From NCBI GenBank assembly GCA_905203645.1, contig CAJKWP010000024.1, forward strand, positions 1-15,778: DNA of 15,778 bases, written 5' to 3'. Below the pieces are notes generated by a model. That model saw only the letters and a list, made by a program, of their open reading frames with translations, searched no databases and was not told where the DNA came from. Of this stretch, positions 1 to 6,424 are shown in pieces. Numbering within the stretch: the stretch's first letter is position 1; each line of letters starts with the position of its first letter. Origin of the DNA: an uncultured Christensenella sp. (GTDB lineage: Bacteria > Bacillota > Clostridia > Christensenellales > UBA1242). The translations under genes were made by a program, and so were the position numbers.

Positions 1-1
1 C

Positions 2-388
2 ATCAATTATCTTTCACGTGAAATTGTTGAAAATGCACAAAAAAAATTGGAGTTTCTTGGTTCAAAAGGTGTGAATATTCCTTTGGGTACATTTTCTGGT
101 ATGCCAATTTTGGTCGGACACGGTCCACTTGTTAATATAAAACTCATACCGATAGGTGCTATCAACTGCAACTTCAGTTCGAAATTTATAAGTGCCGGCG
201 TCAATCAAACAAATCACAGAATATATCTTGAAGTAAATTCAATTGTAAACATAATTTTGCCTACTGCAAGTCAAAATGTAAACACAAAAACTCAAATTAT
301 GATTGCAGAAAACATCATAATAGGCAAAGTTCCACAAACATATCTATATTCTGATGATATTGGAAATCTGCTAAACCTTGTGCCATAA
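2..388 (+). CDS. yunB: Sporulation protein YunB, C-terminal part (5' end outside the window)
   Basis: The frame is open from the window edge to a TAA at 386-388, giving about 128 residues with no start codon of its own. The TTG at 47 is simply an internal Leu codon. The segment GVNIPLGTFSGMPILVGHGP, followed by an AGVNQTNHRIYLEV-like stretch and a final AENIIIGKVPQTY, is the conserved C-terminal half of YunB. YunB is a sporulation protein of the sigma-E (mother-cell) regulon in Bacillus and its biochemical role is poorly defined. It converges on spoVAE with only 28 bases between the two stop codons, and a hairpin terminator lies in that gap. No frameshift is visible. The identification rests on remembered family motifs, not on a search. 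Confidence 0.85.
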   Translation: MNYLSREIVENAQKKLEFLGSKGVNIPLGTFSGMPILVGHGPLVNIKLIPIGAINCNFSSKFISAGVNQTNHRIYLEVNSIVNIILPTASQNVNTKTQIMIAENIIIGKVPQTYLYSDDIGNLLNLVP

Positions 389-396
389 TCATATAC

Positions 397-428
397 ATAA
401 TACAATCTGTTGTGTATTATAATTTTTT
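397..428 (+). terminator. Rho-independent terminator of yunB
   Basis: An 8-bp perfect stem (ATAATACA at 397-404, TGTATTAT at 413-420) with an 8-base loop is followed by a T run at 423-428. The T run is only on the + side, so it should stop yunB transcription. It overlaps the stop codon of the converging spoVAE gene (417-419). The stem is AT-rich and therefore weak. Confidence 0.6.
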
Positions 429-788
429 AGTTCTTGCCTTAAAAATAATGGCGAACAAAAAAGCAAATCCAACTGCTGCAGCAATCCCGCCTGCTGTTGC
501 CTGCAACCCACCTGTAAATATTCCCAATATACCATTGGCCTTCACAGCACTTATTGCACCTTTAGCAAGTGATGCACCAAATCCAACAATTGGAACATTT
601 ATGCCTGCTTTTGCAAAACTGCTTATTGGTTCATAAATTCCAATCGTTTGCAACAACACACCCAAAAGTTCAAACGTAACAAGTATTCTTGCAGTTGTAA
701 TTTTTGTTTTTATGACAAGGATTTGTCCAAGTAAACAAACAAATCCTCCGATAAGGAATACCGACAAATAATTTAATGCTATATCCAT
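417..788 (-). CDS. spoVAE: Stage V sporulation protein AE (SpoVAE/SpoVAEB type)
   Basis: This 123-residue, strongly hydrophobic protein has several predicted membrane segments and the Gly/Ala-rich motifs of SpoVAE, such as PIVGFGASLAKGA near residues 66-78 and GGLQATAGGIAAAVGFAFL near residues 92-110. It belongs to the SpoVA channel in the forespore inner membrane, which takes up Ca-dipicolinic acid during sporulation and releases it in germination. It is the last gene of spoVAC-spoVAD-spoVAE. The ATG at 788 follows the spoVAD stop by only 3 bases and has an AGGAGG ribosome site inside the last spoVAD codons. The length fits the short SpoVAEB form of Bacillus. Transcription presumably runs from upstream of spoVAC. 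Confidence 0.93.
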   Translation of the reverse strand: MDIALNYLSVFLIGGFVCLLGQILVIKTKITTARILVTFELLGVLLQTIGIYEPISSFAKAGINVPIVGFGASLAKGAISAVKANGILGIFTGGLQATAGGIAAAVGFAFLFAIIFKARTKKL

Positions 789-791
789 TTT

Positions 792-1808
792 CTAATCCTC
801 CTCTGCCTCTATTACAACTGCATGTGCTATCCCTGGTATCGACTCTCCTTGTTGACTTGCAGTTGTACTAAGCAATGCACCAGTTGCCAAAAATAATACT
901 TTTTTAAATTCTTTTTTTCTTATCTTTTCGACAAAGAAACTGTTTAACATGCATGCACTGCAACCACATCCGCTTCCACCCATGAGCACTGATTGCTCTC
1001 TTGAAAATATAATTTGTCCACAATCACAATAATTATTTCCAAGTTTGTATCCATTTTCTTCCATCAAATCAATAAGTATTTCAACACCCAATTTTCCTAG
1101 ATCACCAGTAATTATCAAATCGTAATCATCTGGTTTTGTATTTGTATCTTCAAAATGCGCTATCAATGTATTCATTGCCGCAGGTGCCATTGCTGCACCC
1201 ATGTTATTGACGTCGCAAATTCCATAATCGGTCACCTTTCCAAAGGTTGCCATGGTAATTTTTGGTCCACTACCTTTTGATGAAAGCACAGCACAGCCTG
1301 ATGCCGTACAGGTCCATTGTGACGTTGGTGGTCTTTGATTTCCCAATTCAAGTGGATAACGAAATTGTCTTTCAGCCGTAGAAAAGTGACTTACGGTTGC
1401 ACATGCAACATTTTGAAAATAATTTGCATTTACAAAACAAGCACCAAGCGCCAAACTTTCTGCCATTGTGGAACACGCACCAAACAAACCGATATACGTC
1501 ATATCAAATGCTCTGGCAGCATAACTTGATGAAATAATTTGGTTGAGCAAGTCCCCAGCAAGGAACATATCAATGTCGCTTGGTTGCATTTTTGCTTTTG
1601 TTATTGCCCCCATAACAGCATGTTCTATCATTTTTCGCTCAGCAAGTTCATAAGTTTTTTCATCAAAAGAGTCACTTTTCATGACATAGTCAAAATATTT
1701 TCCAAATGGTCCAAGCCCTTCTTTTGGACCGACAATTGAATAATTCCCAATAATCTTTGGTGGATTTTTAAATTTTACAGTTTGATGATTTCTTGTTCTA
1801 TCTTCCAT
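792..1808 (-). CDS. spoVAD: Stage V sporulation protein AD (DPA-binding, thiolase fold)
   Basis: I chose the ATG at 1808 because an AAGGAG site lies just upstream and overlaps the spoVAC stop. The longer frame starting at 1826 would begin inside spoVAC. The chosen start gives 338 residues, matching Bacillus subtilis SpoVAD. SpoVAD has a thiolase-like fold and is the soluble SpoVA subunit that binds dipicolinic acid. Visible family motifs include FGACSTMAESLALGA (about residues 109-123, with Cys112), the Cys-containing SQWTCTASGCAVLSS, the ITGDLGKLGVEIL segment and GGSGCGCSAC near the C-terminus. It is the middle gene of spoVACDE, with spoVAE 3 bases downstream. No key segment appears to be missing. 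Confidence 0.96.
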   Translation of the reverse strand: MEDRTRNHQTVKFKNPPKIIGNYSIVGPKEGLGPFGKYFDYVMKSDSFDEKTYELAERKMIEHAVMGAITKAKMQPSDIDMFLAGDLLNQIISSSYAARAFDMTYIGLFGACSTMAESLALGACFVNANYFQNVACATVSHFSTAERQFRYPLELGNQRPPTSQWTCTASGCAVLSSKGSGPKITMATFGKVTDYGICDVNNMGAAMAPAAMNTLIAHFEDTNTKPDDYDLIITGDLGKLGVEILIDLMEENGYKLGNNYCDCGQIIFSREQSVLMGGSGCGCSACMLNSFFVEKIRKKEFKKVLFLATGALLSTTASQQGESIPGIAHAVVIEAEED

Positions 1809-1818
1809 ATTTTTCTCC

Positions 1819-2265
1819 TTATACAAACAAATATATTATGCCTGTTAAAATGCTTGCAACAACTCCCATAACAATGACAGGTCCAGCGATTGTAAACATT
1901 TTTACGCACAATCCAAAAATAATACCTTCGTTTTTAAATTCCATTGCTGGTGATGCAATCGAGTTTGAAAATCCGGTAATCGGTACAATGGCACCAGCGC
2001 CTGCAAAGCAGCCTATATTGTCCCAAACTCCAATGCCTGTCAAGAGCGAAGCCAAAAATATCAGTGCGATAAGAGTCCAAGTCCAAGCAGATTGTTCCGC
2101 CATAGTTGGAAAAATCGCAAGCAAACCATCATTTATACCTTGACCTATCATACAAATTACGCCACCTACCCAAAACGCATTAAAAAGCGATGGCCATGGT
2201 CTGGTTTTTGCTATTTTTGCTTCTACATATTTGTTGTAAGCAGATTCTATTTCTTTTCTTTTCAT
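1819..2265 (-). CDS. spoVAC: Stage V sporulation protein AC
   Basis: This 148-residue integral membrane protein is close in length to Bacillus SpoVAC (about 150). The N-terminal charged stretch ends in TRPWPSLFNAFWVGGVICMIGQ (about residues 21-42), a clear SpoVAC signature. Four or five hydrophobic segments follow, with PITGFSNSIASPAMEFKNEG near residues 95-114. SpoVAC is a membrane pore component of the SpoVA channel and behaves as a mechanosensitive channel in Bacillus. The ATG at 2265 has a GAGGT site about 8 bases upstream. It is the first gene of the operon here; spoVAA and spoVAB are absent, as in many Clostridia. The TAA stop overlaps the ribosome site of spoVAD, which suggests coupled translation. 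Confidence 0.95.
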   Translation of the reverse strand: MKRKEIESAYNKYVEAKIAKTRPWPSLFNAFWVGGVICMIGQGINDGLLAIFPTMAEQSAWTWTLIALIFLASLLTGIGVWDNIGCFAGAGAIVPITGFSNSIASPAMEFKNEGIIFGLCVKMFTIAGPVIVMGVVASILTGIIYLFV

Positions 2266-2303
2266 TTTTTTTACCTCGTTTTTGTTATGTACAACTTACA
2301 AAA

Positions 2304-2332
2304 AAATATGTATATTCTTTTCGAATTTACAC
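2304..2332 (-). promoter_or_regulatory. Candidate sigma-F/sigma-G promoter for spoVACDE
   Basis: Read on the minus strand, GTGTA (2328-2332) is followed by a 17-base spacer and CATATTT (2304-2310). These match 4 of 5 bases of the forespore -35 GHATR and 6 of 7 of the -10 CATNHTA. The expected start near 2297 leaves about 32 bases of leader, enough for the GAGGT ribosome site. spoVA is known to be sigma-G controlled in Bacillus, so the site is plausible, but the region is so AT-rich that chance matches are likely. Confidence 0.33.
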
Positions 2333-2353
2333 AACTTAAAATTGGAGGAAATC

Positions 2354-4030
2354 ATGAAAAAAACATATAAAATATTGGTTGCACTTTCACTTGTCATGTT
2401 CTCTTTTTTGTTTGTTGGATGCGGAAGCAGCGCAAATGCCAACCTTTCTACAAAAATTGAACGAACATTGAATAATCTTAGTTCAACCATAAAGAAAATT
2501 GAAAATATATCAGAAGAAGACTTGATAGTATCTGATATTATGCCTACGCGAACAATGGAAACGACGTTGCCAAAAAATTATGGGACAACTTCTGACAGAC
2601 AAATAGTTGACTATAACCAAGTAGTAAACACAAATCAGCAAAGGATTCCACAAAACTGTAATACGTATTATCCAAACAATATGATAAACAACGTTAATTC
2701 CTTTACGAATCAAACTGCTTACAATGGATGCCAATATGGCAACTATGCATACCCTTATGGAAATTATGCTTATCCAAATTCTATGTACCAACCTTATATG
2801 TATCCGAATTACAATTATGCCAATCCAAATTTCAATAATGGATATGGTTATACTAGCTATCCAAACAGAGTAATTTCAAATGTAAACACTTATGGAATTG
2901 GAAGGACAAATGTAAACACATATCAAAATGCAAAAACTGCAAATGAATTTGGCACAAACGGAACATTGCAAAATTATTTTACAAAACTTAGCAATCTTTA
3001 TTCCGTTGCTTCAAATGTTGTAAATACAAATGTGAACATAAACAACGTTAAAAATTCGATATTGGCAAGAATCAGTTCGGTCAAAACGTTATCGGCTCAA
3101 TTAAAGACCAAAGATGAATTGAAAGAAAGCGAAGCAAAATCAATCAATACTCTTCTTGAAAATATCAACACTTACATTAACAAGTTAAACTTTACAAAAA
3201 ATGAAGTAAGAACAGAGTTAAATTCAGTAAAAAGACTCAAAAACAATTACACAAGCAACATTGAACAACTCAGCAGTAAATACGTAAGATTGACAAATTG
3301 TTTGGATTCAAGATGCTCTTATTATAGCAACATATTGAGTTGTTTGCTCGGATTGGAAAATTGTTTGGGTGGAAATTGTGCTCTTGGCAATCATTCACAA
3401 AATTATATATGTCCAGATTGCTTGAAAAATTTTAACCAAAATTACCGAGATGGAGTTTGCCCTGACGGAACATGCACTGACAATAATTGCAAAGACAACA
3501 ACTGTCTTAACAATCAAAATATTCTAAACAACTTAAACAACAATGGTTTGAATAATGCAGACAAAAACTGCGATGATGGCAATTGTAATGACAATCAATG
3601 TTTGAATGGTAATTGTGCAGAAAATACTGCAAACAAAGTTGTAACAAAAGACATCAAGAAACAAGTAATCAACAATCAAGACAAGAACAAAACTTCAGAA
3701 AATGAAGCAGAAAAGAAAAACAATGCAAAAGATTCAGTTGAAAGAACTGCAAACACATTGCCTGCTCATCCAAAAAAAGACGACTATATAAGCATGCTAC
3801 CAATGAAAAAGCATCAACCAGATGTTATTGACAACAAAAATAATTCATACAGCAACCTTTCAAAAGAAAAAATTACGAAATCAGACAAAAAAATTTACAA
3901 ATTTATTGATAAAAATTTATTTGATAAAAACAATAAAGACACTGTAAAACAAACCGAAAATATACAGAATGAAGATTCAACAACAACTGGAAATTTTTAT
4001 ATTATAAAATATTTCAGCACAAATTGCTAA
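2354..4030 (+). CDS. Unrecognised Asn/Tyr/Cys-rich lipoprotein
   Basis: I chose the ATG at 2354 because GGAGG lies just upstream and it gives a clean lipoprotein signal. The product has 558 residues. Residues 1-22 form a Lys-start hydrophobic signal ending in the lipobox LFVGC, with Cys23 as the likely lipidation site. A helical stretch follows. Residues about 125-185 are Tyr/Asn/Pro-rich, with repeats such as YGNYAYP (twice in a row). Residues about 215-315 look helical and possibly coiled-coil. Residues 316-421 hold about 15 cysteines in short repeats such as DGNCNDNQCLNGNC and CPDGTCTDNNC, mixed with poly-Asn. The tail (about 425-558) is charged and Lys/Asn-rich. I recognise no family. The protein is probably on the outer face of a membrane, perhaps in sporulating cells given the neighbours, but that is inference. 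It sits alone between divergent spoVAC and a bidirectional terminator. Confidence 0.85.
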   Translation: MKKTYKILVALSLVMFSFLFVGCGSSANANLSTKIERTLNNLSSTIKKIENISEEDLIVSDIMPTRTMETTLPKNYGTTSDRQIVDYNQVVNTNQQRIPQNCNTYYPNNMINNVNSFTNQTAYNGCQYGNYAYPYGNYAYPNSMYQPYMYPNYNYANPNFNNGYGYTSYPNRVISNVNTYGIGRTNVNTYQNAKTANEFGTNGTLQNYFTKLSNLYSVASNVVNTNVNINNVKNSILARISSVKTLSAQLKTKDELKESEAKSINTLLENINTYINKLNFTKNEVRTELNSVKRLKNNYTSNIEQLSSKYVRLTNCLDSRCSYYSNILSCLLGLENCLGGNCALGNHSQNYICPDCLKNFNQNYRDGVCPDGTCTDNNCKDNNCLNNQNILNNLNNNGLNNADKNCDDGNCNDNQCLNGNCAENTANKVVTKDIKKQVINNQDKNKTSENEAEKKNNAKDSVERTANTLPAHPKKDDYISMLPMKKHQPDVIDNKNNSYSNLSKEKITKSDKKIYKFIDKNLFDKNNKDTVKQTENIQNEDSTTTGNFYIIKYFSTNC

Positions 4031-4055
4031 GATTTAGAATGATTCAACTTCATGC

Positions 4056-4086
4056 AAAAAGCCTTAACTCATTGTTAAGGCTTTTT
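4056..4086. terminator. Bidirectional terminator between the convergent lipoprotein and zinc-ribbon genes
   Basis: A perfect 8-bp stem (GCCTTAAC at 4061-4068, GTTAAGGC at 4074-4081) with a 5-base loop is flanked by A5 on the left and T5 on the right. It can therefore terminate transcription from either strand. It lies 25 bases past the lipoprotein stop and 23 bases past the stop of the converging gene. Confidence 0.9.
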
Positions 4087-4109
4087 AAAACTTTAAAATT
4101 TGTGAAGGG

Positions 4110-4643
4110 TTAGTGTATAAAGGTAGTAGAATCTTTGATAAGTGGACCAACGTTAAATACACCACAGAATGCCAAAATCATCATAAGGACCAGCATTCCA
4201 AGGGAAACACCGAAAACTATCCAAGAAAATTTCGATTTGTTGACGCAAACTTGAACAACACCAAATACTGCCCCCAAAAATGCTTCGGTAAAGATAAGAA
4301 ACAATCCAACTGGCAGGGCAAACATATACACAATCCAACCGCCCAACATAATATTTACTGGATCAGGATTTTGCATATCAGTAAAAAGCAAATTTATGAA
4401 AAAAAATGCCAAAAGTAATACTTGCAAAATTATAAAAACCCAACTTGCTGTTCCCCAGTTTTTCCTTGGTTTTGCTGCAACAGGTCTTTGAGCCGGTTTT
4501 TGAACTTGTTGCACAGATTTTTGAGTTTGTGGTTGTGCTGTTTGATCCACTGGCTTTGAAACCAGTTCACTTAACTTTGCACCGCAGTTTACACAAAACT
4601 GGGCATCATTGACATTTTCTTTTCCACATTTGGTACAAAACAT
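4110..4643 (-). CDS. Zinc-ribbon membrane protein of unknown function
   Basis: This 177-residue protein begins with a small zinc ribbon: Cys3-x2-Cys6 and Cys17-x2-Cys20, each in a CxxCG-like setting. A Gln/Pro/Lys-rich linker follows (about residues 30-60). Three or so hydrophobic segments come next, at about 64-88, 98-133 and 139-163. This is the common zinc-ribbon plus membrane architecture of Bacillota, with no assigned function. The ATG at 4643 has a GGAG site 10 bases upstream. It lies directly downstream of sigF on the same strand, but a near-perfect sigma-A promoter sits between the two genes, so it is probably expressed in growing cells independently of sporulation. The domain order is clear; the role is not. 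Confidence 0.85.
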   Translation of the reverse strand: MFCTKCGKENVNDAQFCVNCGAKLSELVSKPVDQTAQPQTQKSVQQVQKPAQRPVAAKPRKNWGTASWVFIILQVLLLAFFFINLLFTDMQNPDPVNIMLGGWIVYMFALPVGLFLIFTEAFLGAVFGVVQVCVNKSKFSWIVFGVSLGMLVLMMILAFCGVFNVGPLIKDSTTFIH

Positions 4644-4670
4644 TGTATAAAATCTCCGATTTTTTTTTTA

Positions 4671-4698
4671 ATTATAACAAATTTTGTTGTATTGTCAA
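4671..4698 (-). promoter_or_regulatory. Consensus sigma-A promoter for the zinc-ribbon membrane protein
   Basis: Read on the minus strand, TTGACA (4693-4698) and TATAAT (4671-4676) are both exact consensus hexamers, 16 bases apart, with a TG dinucleotide one base before the -10 (extended -10). The expected start is near 4664, about 20 bases ahead of the ATG at 4643 and upstream of its GGAG site. The -35 starts only five bases beyond the sigF stop codon. Confidence 0.8.
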
Positions 4699-4703
4699 AA
4701 CGT

Positions 4704-5429
4704 TTAACTCAATTTTTGTTTCAATTTTTCCAATATTTTATTTTCCAATCTTGATACTTGAACTTGCGAAATTTTGAGTTCCTGTGCAATTTCAGATTGT
4801 GTTTTGTCTTGAAAATACCTTAAGAGTATAATTTGCTTATCACGAGATTCCAAACTGTTAAGTGTGCTTTTAAGGCTTATATTATCAATCATTTCTTCAC
4901 CTATCACGCTTTCTTCTGTCATTGAATCTACAAGCAATGCCGATTTTGAATCGTCGCTAACAGGTGTATAAATCGAAATTGGCATTTTGGAAGAATCCAT
5001 AGTAAAAACCACTTCGCATTCGTCAATATCAAAATGCTTTGAAATTTCTGATAAAGTGGGTTTTTTTTGATTCTTTTTGACATAGTCATCAATATATCTT
5101 GAAATTTGGATATTCAAAGACTTTATCGCTCTTGAAACCTTGATGCTTCCATCATCACGCAAAAATCTTTTAATTTCCCCTATAATCATTGGAACGCAAT
5201 ACGTTGAAAATCTGACATTGAAACTTGGTTCAAAATTATTTATTGCTTTCAAAAAGCCCATTGAGCCAAGTTGATATAAATCATCATACTCCAGTCCTTT
5301 GTTTTTATATCGTTTGATAACACTTTTTATAAGTGGAGAATTTTCTTCTATCAGTCTTTGCTTTGCATCTTGGTCACCTTTTTGTGCTTTGCTTATAAGA
5401 ATTAAAGTTTGTTCATGTTCAAGCATCAT
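4704..5429 (-). CDS. sigF: RNA polymerase sigma-F factor (early forespore)
   Basis: I placed the start at the ATG at 5429, which overlaps the spoIIAB stop as ATGA. The longer TTG frame from 5456 lies inside spoIIAB. The product has 241 residues, close to Bacillus sigma-F (255). Region 2 is clear: YDDLYQLGSMGFLKAINNFE at about 48-67 and the sigma-F/G/B-type VRFSTYCVPMIIGEIKRFLR at about 72-91, followed by DDGSIKVSR. Region 4 is at about 192-235, with LLRYFQDKTQSEIAQELKIS and a QVSRLE recognition-helix segment. Sigma-F is held inactive by SpoIIAB until SpoIIAA is dephosphorylated in the forespore. It is the third gene of the spoIIA operon. Sigma-G has a similar sequence, but the spoIIAA-spoIIAB context settles the identity. 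Confidence 0.96.
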   Translation of the reverse strand: MMLEHEQTLILISKAQKGDQDAKQRLIEENSPLIKSVIKRYKNKGLEYDDLYQLGSMGFLKAINNFEPSFNVRFSTYCVPMIIGEIKRFLRDDGSIKVSRAIKSLNIQISRYIDDYVKKNQKKPTLSEISKHFDIDECEVVFTMDSSKMPISIYTPVSDDSKSALLVDSMTEESVIGEEMIDNISLKSTLNSLESRDKQIILLRYFQDKTQSEIAQELKISQVQVSRLENKILEKLKQKLS

Positions 5430-5875
5430 CCACCAACAGCCAAATTTACCGGGCAAGCGAATTTCTTTTCCATAGTAACTTTAAGACCGCCGTTTTCGTT
5501 TTTGGATAATTCAACACTATCCATAAAACTTTCCATAACAGTAAATCCAATTCCACTTCTTTCCTGTTCAGGCTTTGTTGTAAAAAAGGGTTCGGTTGCT
5601 TTTTTGAAGTCTTTTATGCCTATACCATAATCAATAACTTGAATAGTAGCACTGTTGTCATCTTTCAATTCAACCTTTATTGTAATATCACCAACTTTTT
5701 TGGGATAAGCATGAACAACACTGTTTGTAACCGCTTCGCTTATTGCTGTCTTTATATCTGTAAGCTCATCAAGCGAAGGATTTGCTTGAACACAAAACGC
5801 TGCAATACAAGCCCTTGCAAAGCCTTCATTTACCGAAAGCGCCTTGAATGTTATTTCCATTTCATTTATAACCAT
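5426..5875 (-). CDS. spoIIAB: Anti-sigma-F factor / serine kinase SpoIIAB
   Basis: This 149-residue GHKL-fold kinase has all the ATP-site boxes. The N box is AISEAVTNSVVHAY (about 44-57, with Glu47 and Asn51), the G1 box is VIDYGIGI (Asp82) and the G2 box is RSGIGFTVMESF (about 106-117). It holds sigma-F inactive when ATP-bound and phosphorylates SpoIIAA. The ATG at 5875 has an AGGAG site 8 bases upstream and lies 11 bases after the spoIIAA stop. The TGA stop overlaps the sigF ATG by four bases, so the two are probably translated in a fixed ratio. The length matches the Bacillus protein (146). Confidence 0.96.
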   Translation of the reverse strand: MVINEMEITFKALSVNEGFARACIAAFCVQANPSLDELTDIKTAISEAVTNSVVHAYPKKVGDITIKVELKDDNSATIQVIDYGIGIKDFKKATEPFFTTKPEQERSGIGFTVMESFMDSVELSKNENGGLKVTMEKKFACPVNLAVGG

Positions 5876-5886
5876 ATTTTCAACTC

Positions 5887-6195
5887 CTAACTTATTTTGG
5901 GCATAATGTCATAAAGCCCTGTCATTTTGAATATTTTTTCAGCGTGTGATGAAGGATTGCATATAAAAATTGATATACCTTTGTCTTTCATCTTTTTATA
6001 TCTGCCTATCAGCACGCCTATTCCTGTGCTGTCCATAAAATCAAGCTCTGATAAATCAATGATTATTTGCCTGAAATTGTTTTTGTCAAAGATGTCGTCA
6101 AGCATCGTACGTGTATAGTGAGCAGTGTGCTCATCAAGTTCACCGCTTAGAACCACATATAGGGTTGAATTGTATACCCTGCTTTTGATTTGCAT
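5887..6195 (-). CDS. spoIIAA: Anti-sigma-F factor antagonist SpoIIAA
   Basis: This 102-residue STAS-domain protein is slightly shorter than Bacillus SpoIIAA (117). The phosphorylation motif DFMDSTGIGVLIGRYK (about 52-67) is intact, with Ser56 as the SpoIIAB target. Dephosphorylated SpoIIAA binds SpoIIAB and frees sigma-F in the forespore. The ATG at 6195 is preceded by a strong AAGGAG site. It is the first gene of spoIIAA-spoIIAB-sigF. The upstream region carries Spo0A-box-like repeats. The phosphatase SpoIIE is not in this window. Confidence 0.95.
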   Translation of the reverse strand: MQIKSRVYNSTLYVVLSGELDEHTAHYTRTMLDDIFDKNNFRQIIIDLSELDFMDSTGIGVLIGRYKKMKDKGISIFICNPSSHAEKIFKMTGLYDIMPKIS

Positions 6196-6216
6196 AATCT
6201 CTCCTTTTATGATTGT

Positions 6217-6300
6217 AGTGTATCAAATTTGCAGTTTGAAAAATTGTCAACAATTGTGCTTATTTGTCTATTTTTGACAAAACACATTTGACATTTGACT
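6217..6300 (-). promoter_or_regulatory. spoIIA promoter region with a cluster of Spo0A-box-like sites
   Basis: Read on the minus strand, the Spo0A-box core TGTCAAA recurs: TTTTGTCAAAAA at 6271-6282, and GTCAAAT twice in tandem within about 6286-6299. TTTGTC at 6263-6268 forms an inverted repeat with GACAAA at 6276-6281 (7-base gap). Closer to the gene, TTGACA (6245-6250) is followed 22 bases later by TACACT (6217-6222), or 20 bases later by GATACA. This resembles the long-spaced sigma-A promoters that Spo0A activates. I do not see a convincing sigma-H promoter. Spo0A control of spoIIA is established in Bacillus and Clostridium; the exact sites are my reading. Confidence 0.55.
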
Positions 6301-6378
6301 TATTTTTCAATATATTTGTAAAGCGAATTATTCAATGTAAACTCATAAAAAAATAATTTAAAAATTTGGAAAAAACAC

Positions 6379-6410
6379 TTGACATAATTTGCAATATAAG
6401 ATAATATAAT
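6379..6410 (+). promoter_or_regulatory. Promoter of the tRNA array
   Basis: A perfect -35 TTGACA (6379-6384) is followed by an AT-rich -10 zone: TAATAT at 6402-6407 with a 17-base spacer, or TATAAT at 6405-6410 with a 20-base spacer. The first tRNA starts 15-18 bases later, leaving a very short leader. It is divergent from the spoIIA promoter region. Confidence 0.65.
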
Positions 6411-6424
6411 TAAGTCAAAATTAT

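Noticed and set aside
1809..1826. Longer SpoVAD starting at 1826
   Set aside because: It would begin inside spoVAC and lacks a ribosome site. The ATG at 1808 has AAGGAG just upstream and gives the standard 338 residues.
2283..2311. ACATA-17-CATAACA on the minus strand as a spoVAC promoter
   Set aside because: The predicted start would fall on the ribosome site at 2273-2277. The alternative at 2304-2332 leaves a workable leader.
2310..2338. GTATA-17-CAACTTA as a sigma-G-type promoter for the lipoprotein gene
   Set aside because: The match is fair, but the start would fall near 2345, inside the ribosome site (GGAGG at 2344-2348), leaving almost no leader.
3430..3616. Repetitive Asn/Cys-coding DNA as a CRISPR or tandem repeat array
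   Set aside because: The repeats are short, imperfect and in frame with the lipoprotein. There are no regular spacers.
4674..4690. AACAAA/TTTGTT palindrome after sigF as a terminator
   Set aside because: The stem is only A/T pairs with almost no loop and lies within the spacer of the strong zinc-ribbon promoter. It is more simply part of that promoter region.
5430..5456. Longer sigma-F starting at a TTG at 5456
   Set aside because: The extension is the spoIIAB C-terminus read in another frame. The ATG at 5429, overlapping the spoIIAB stop, fits the family N-terminus better.
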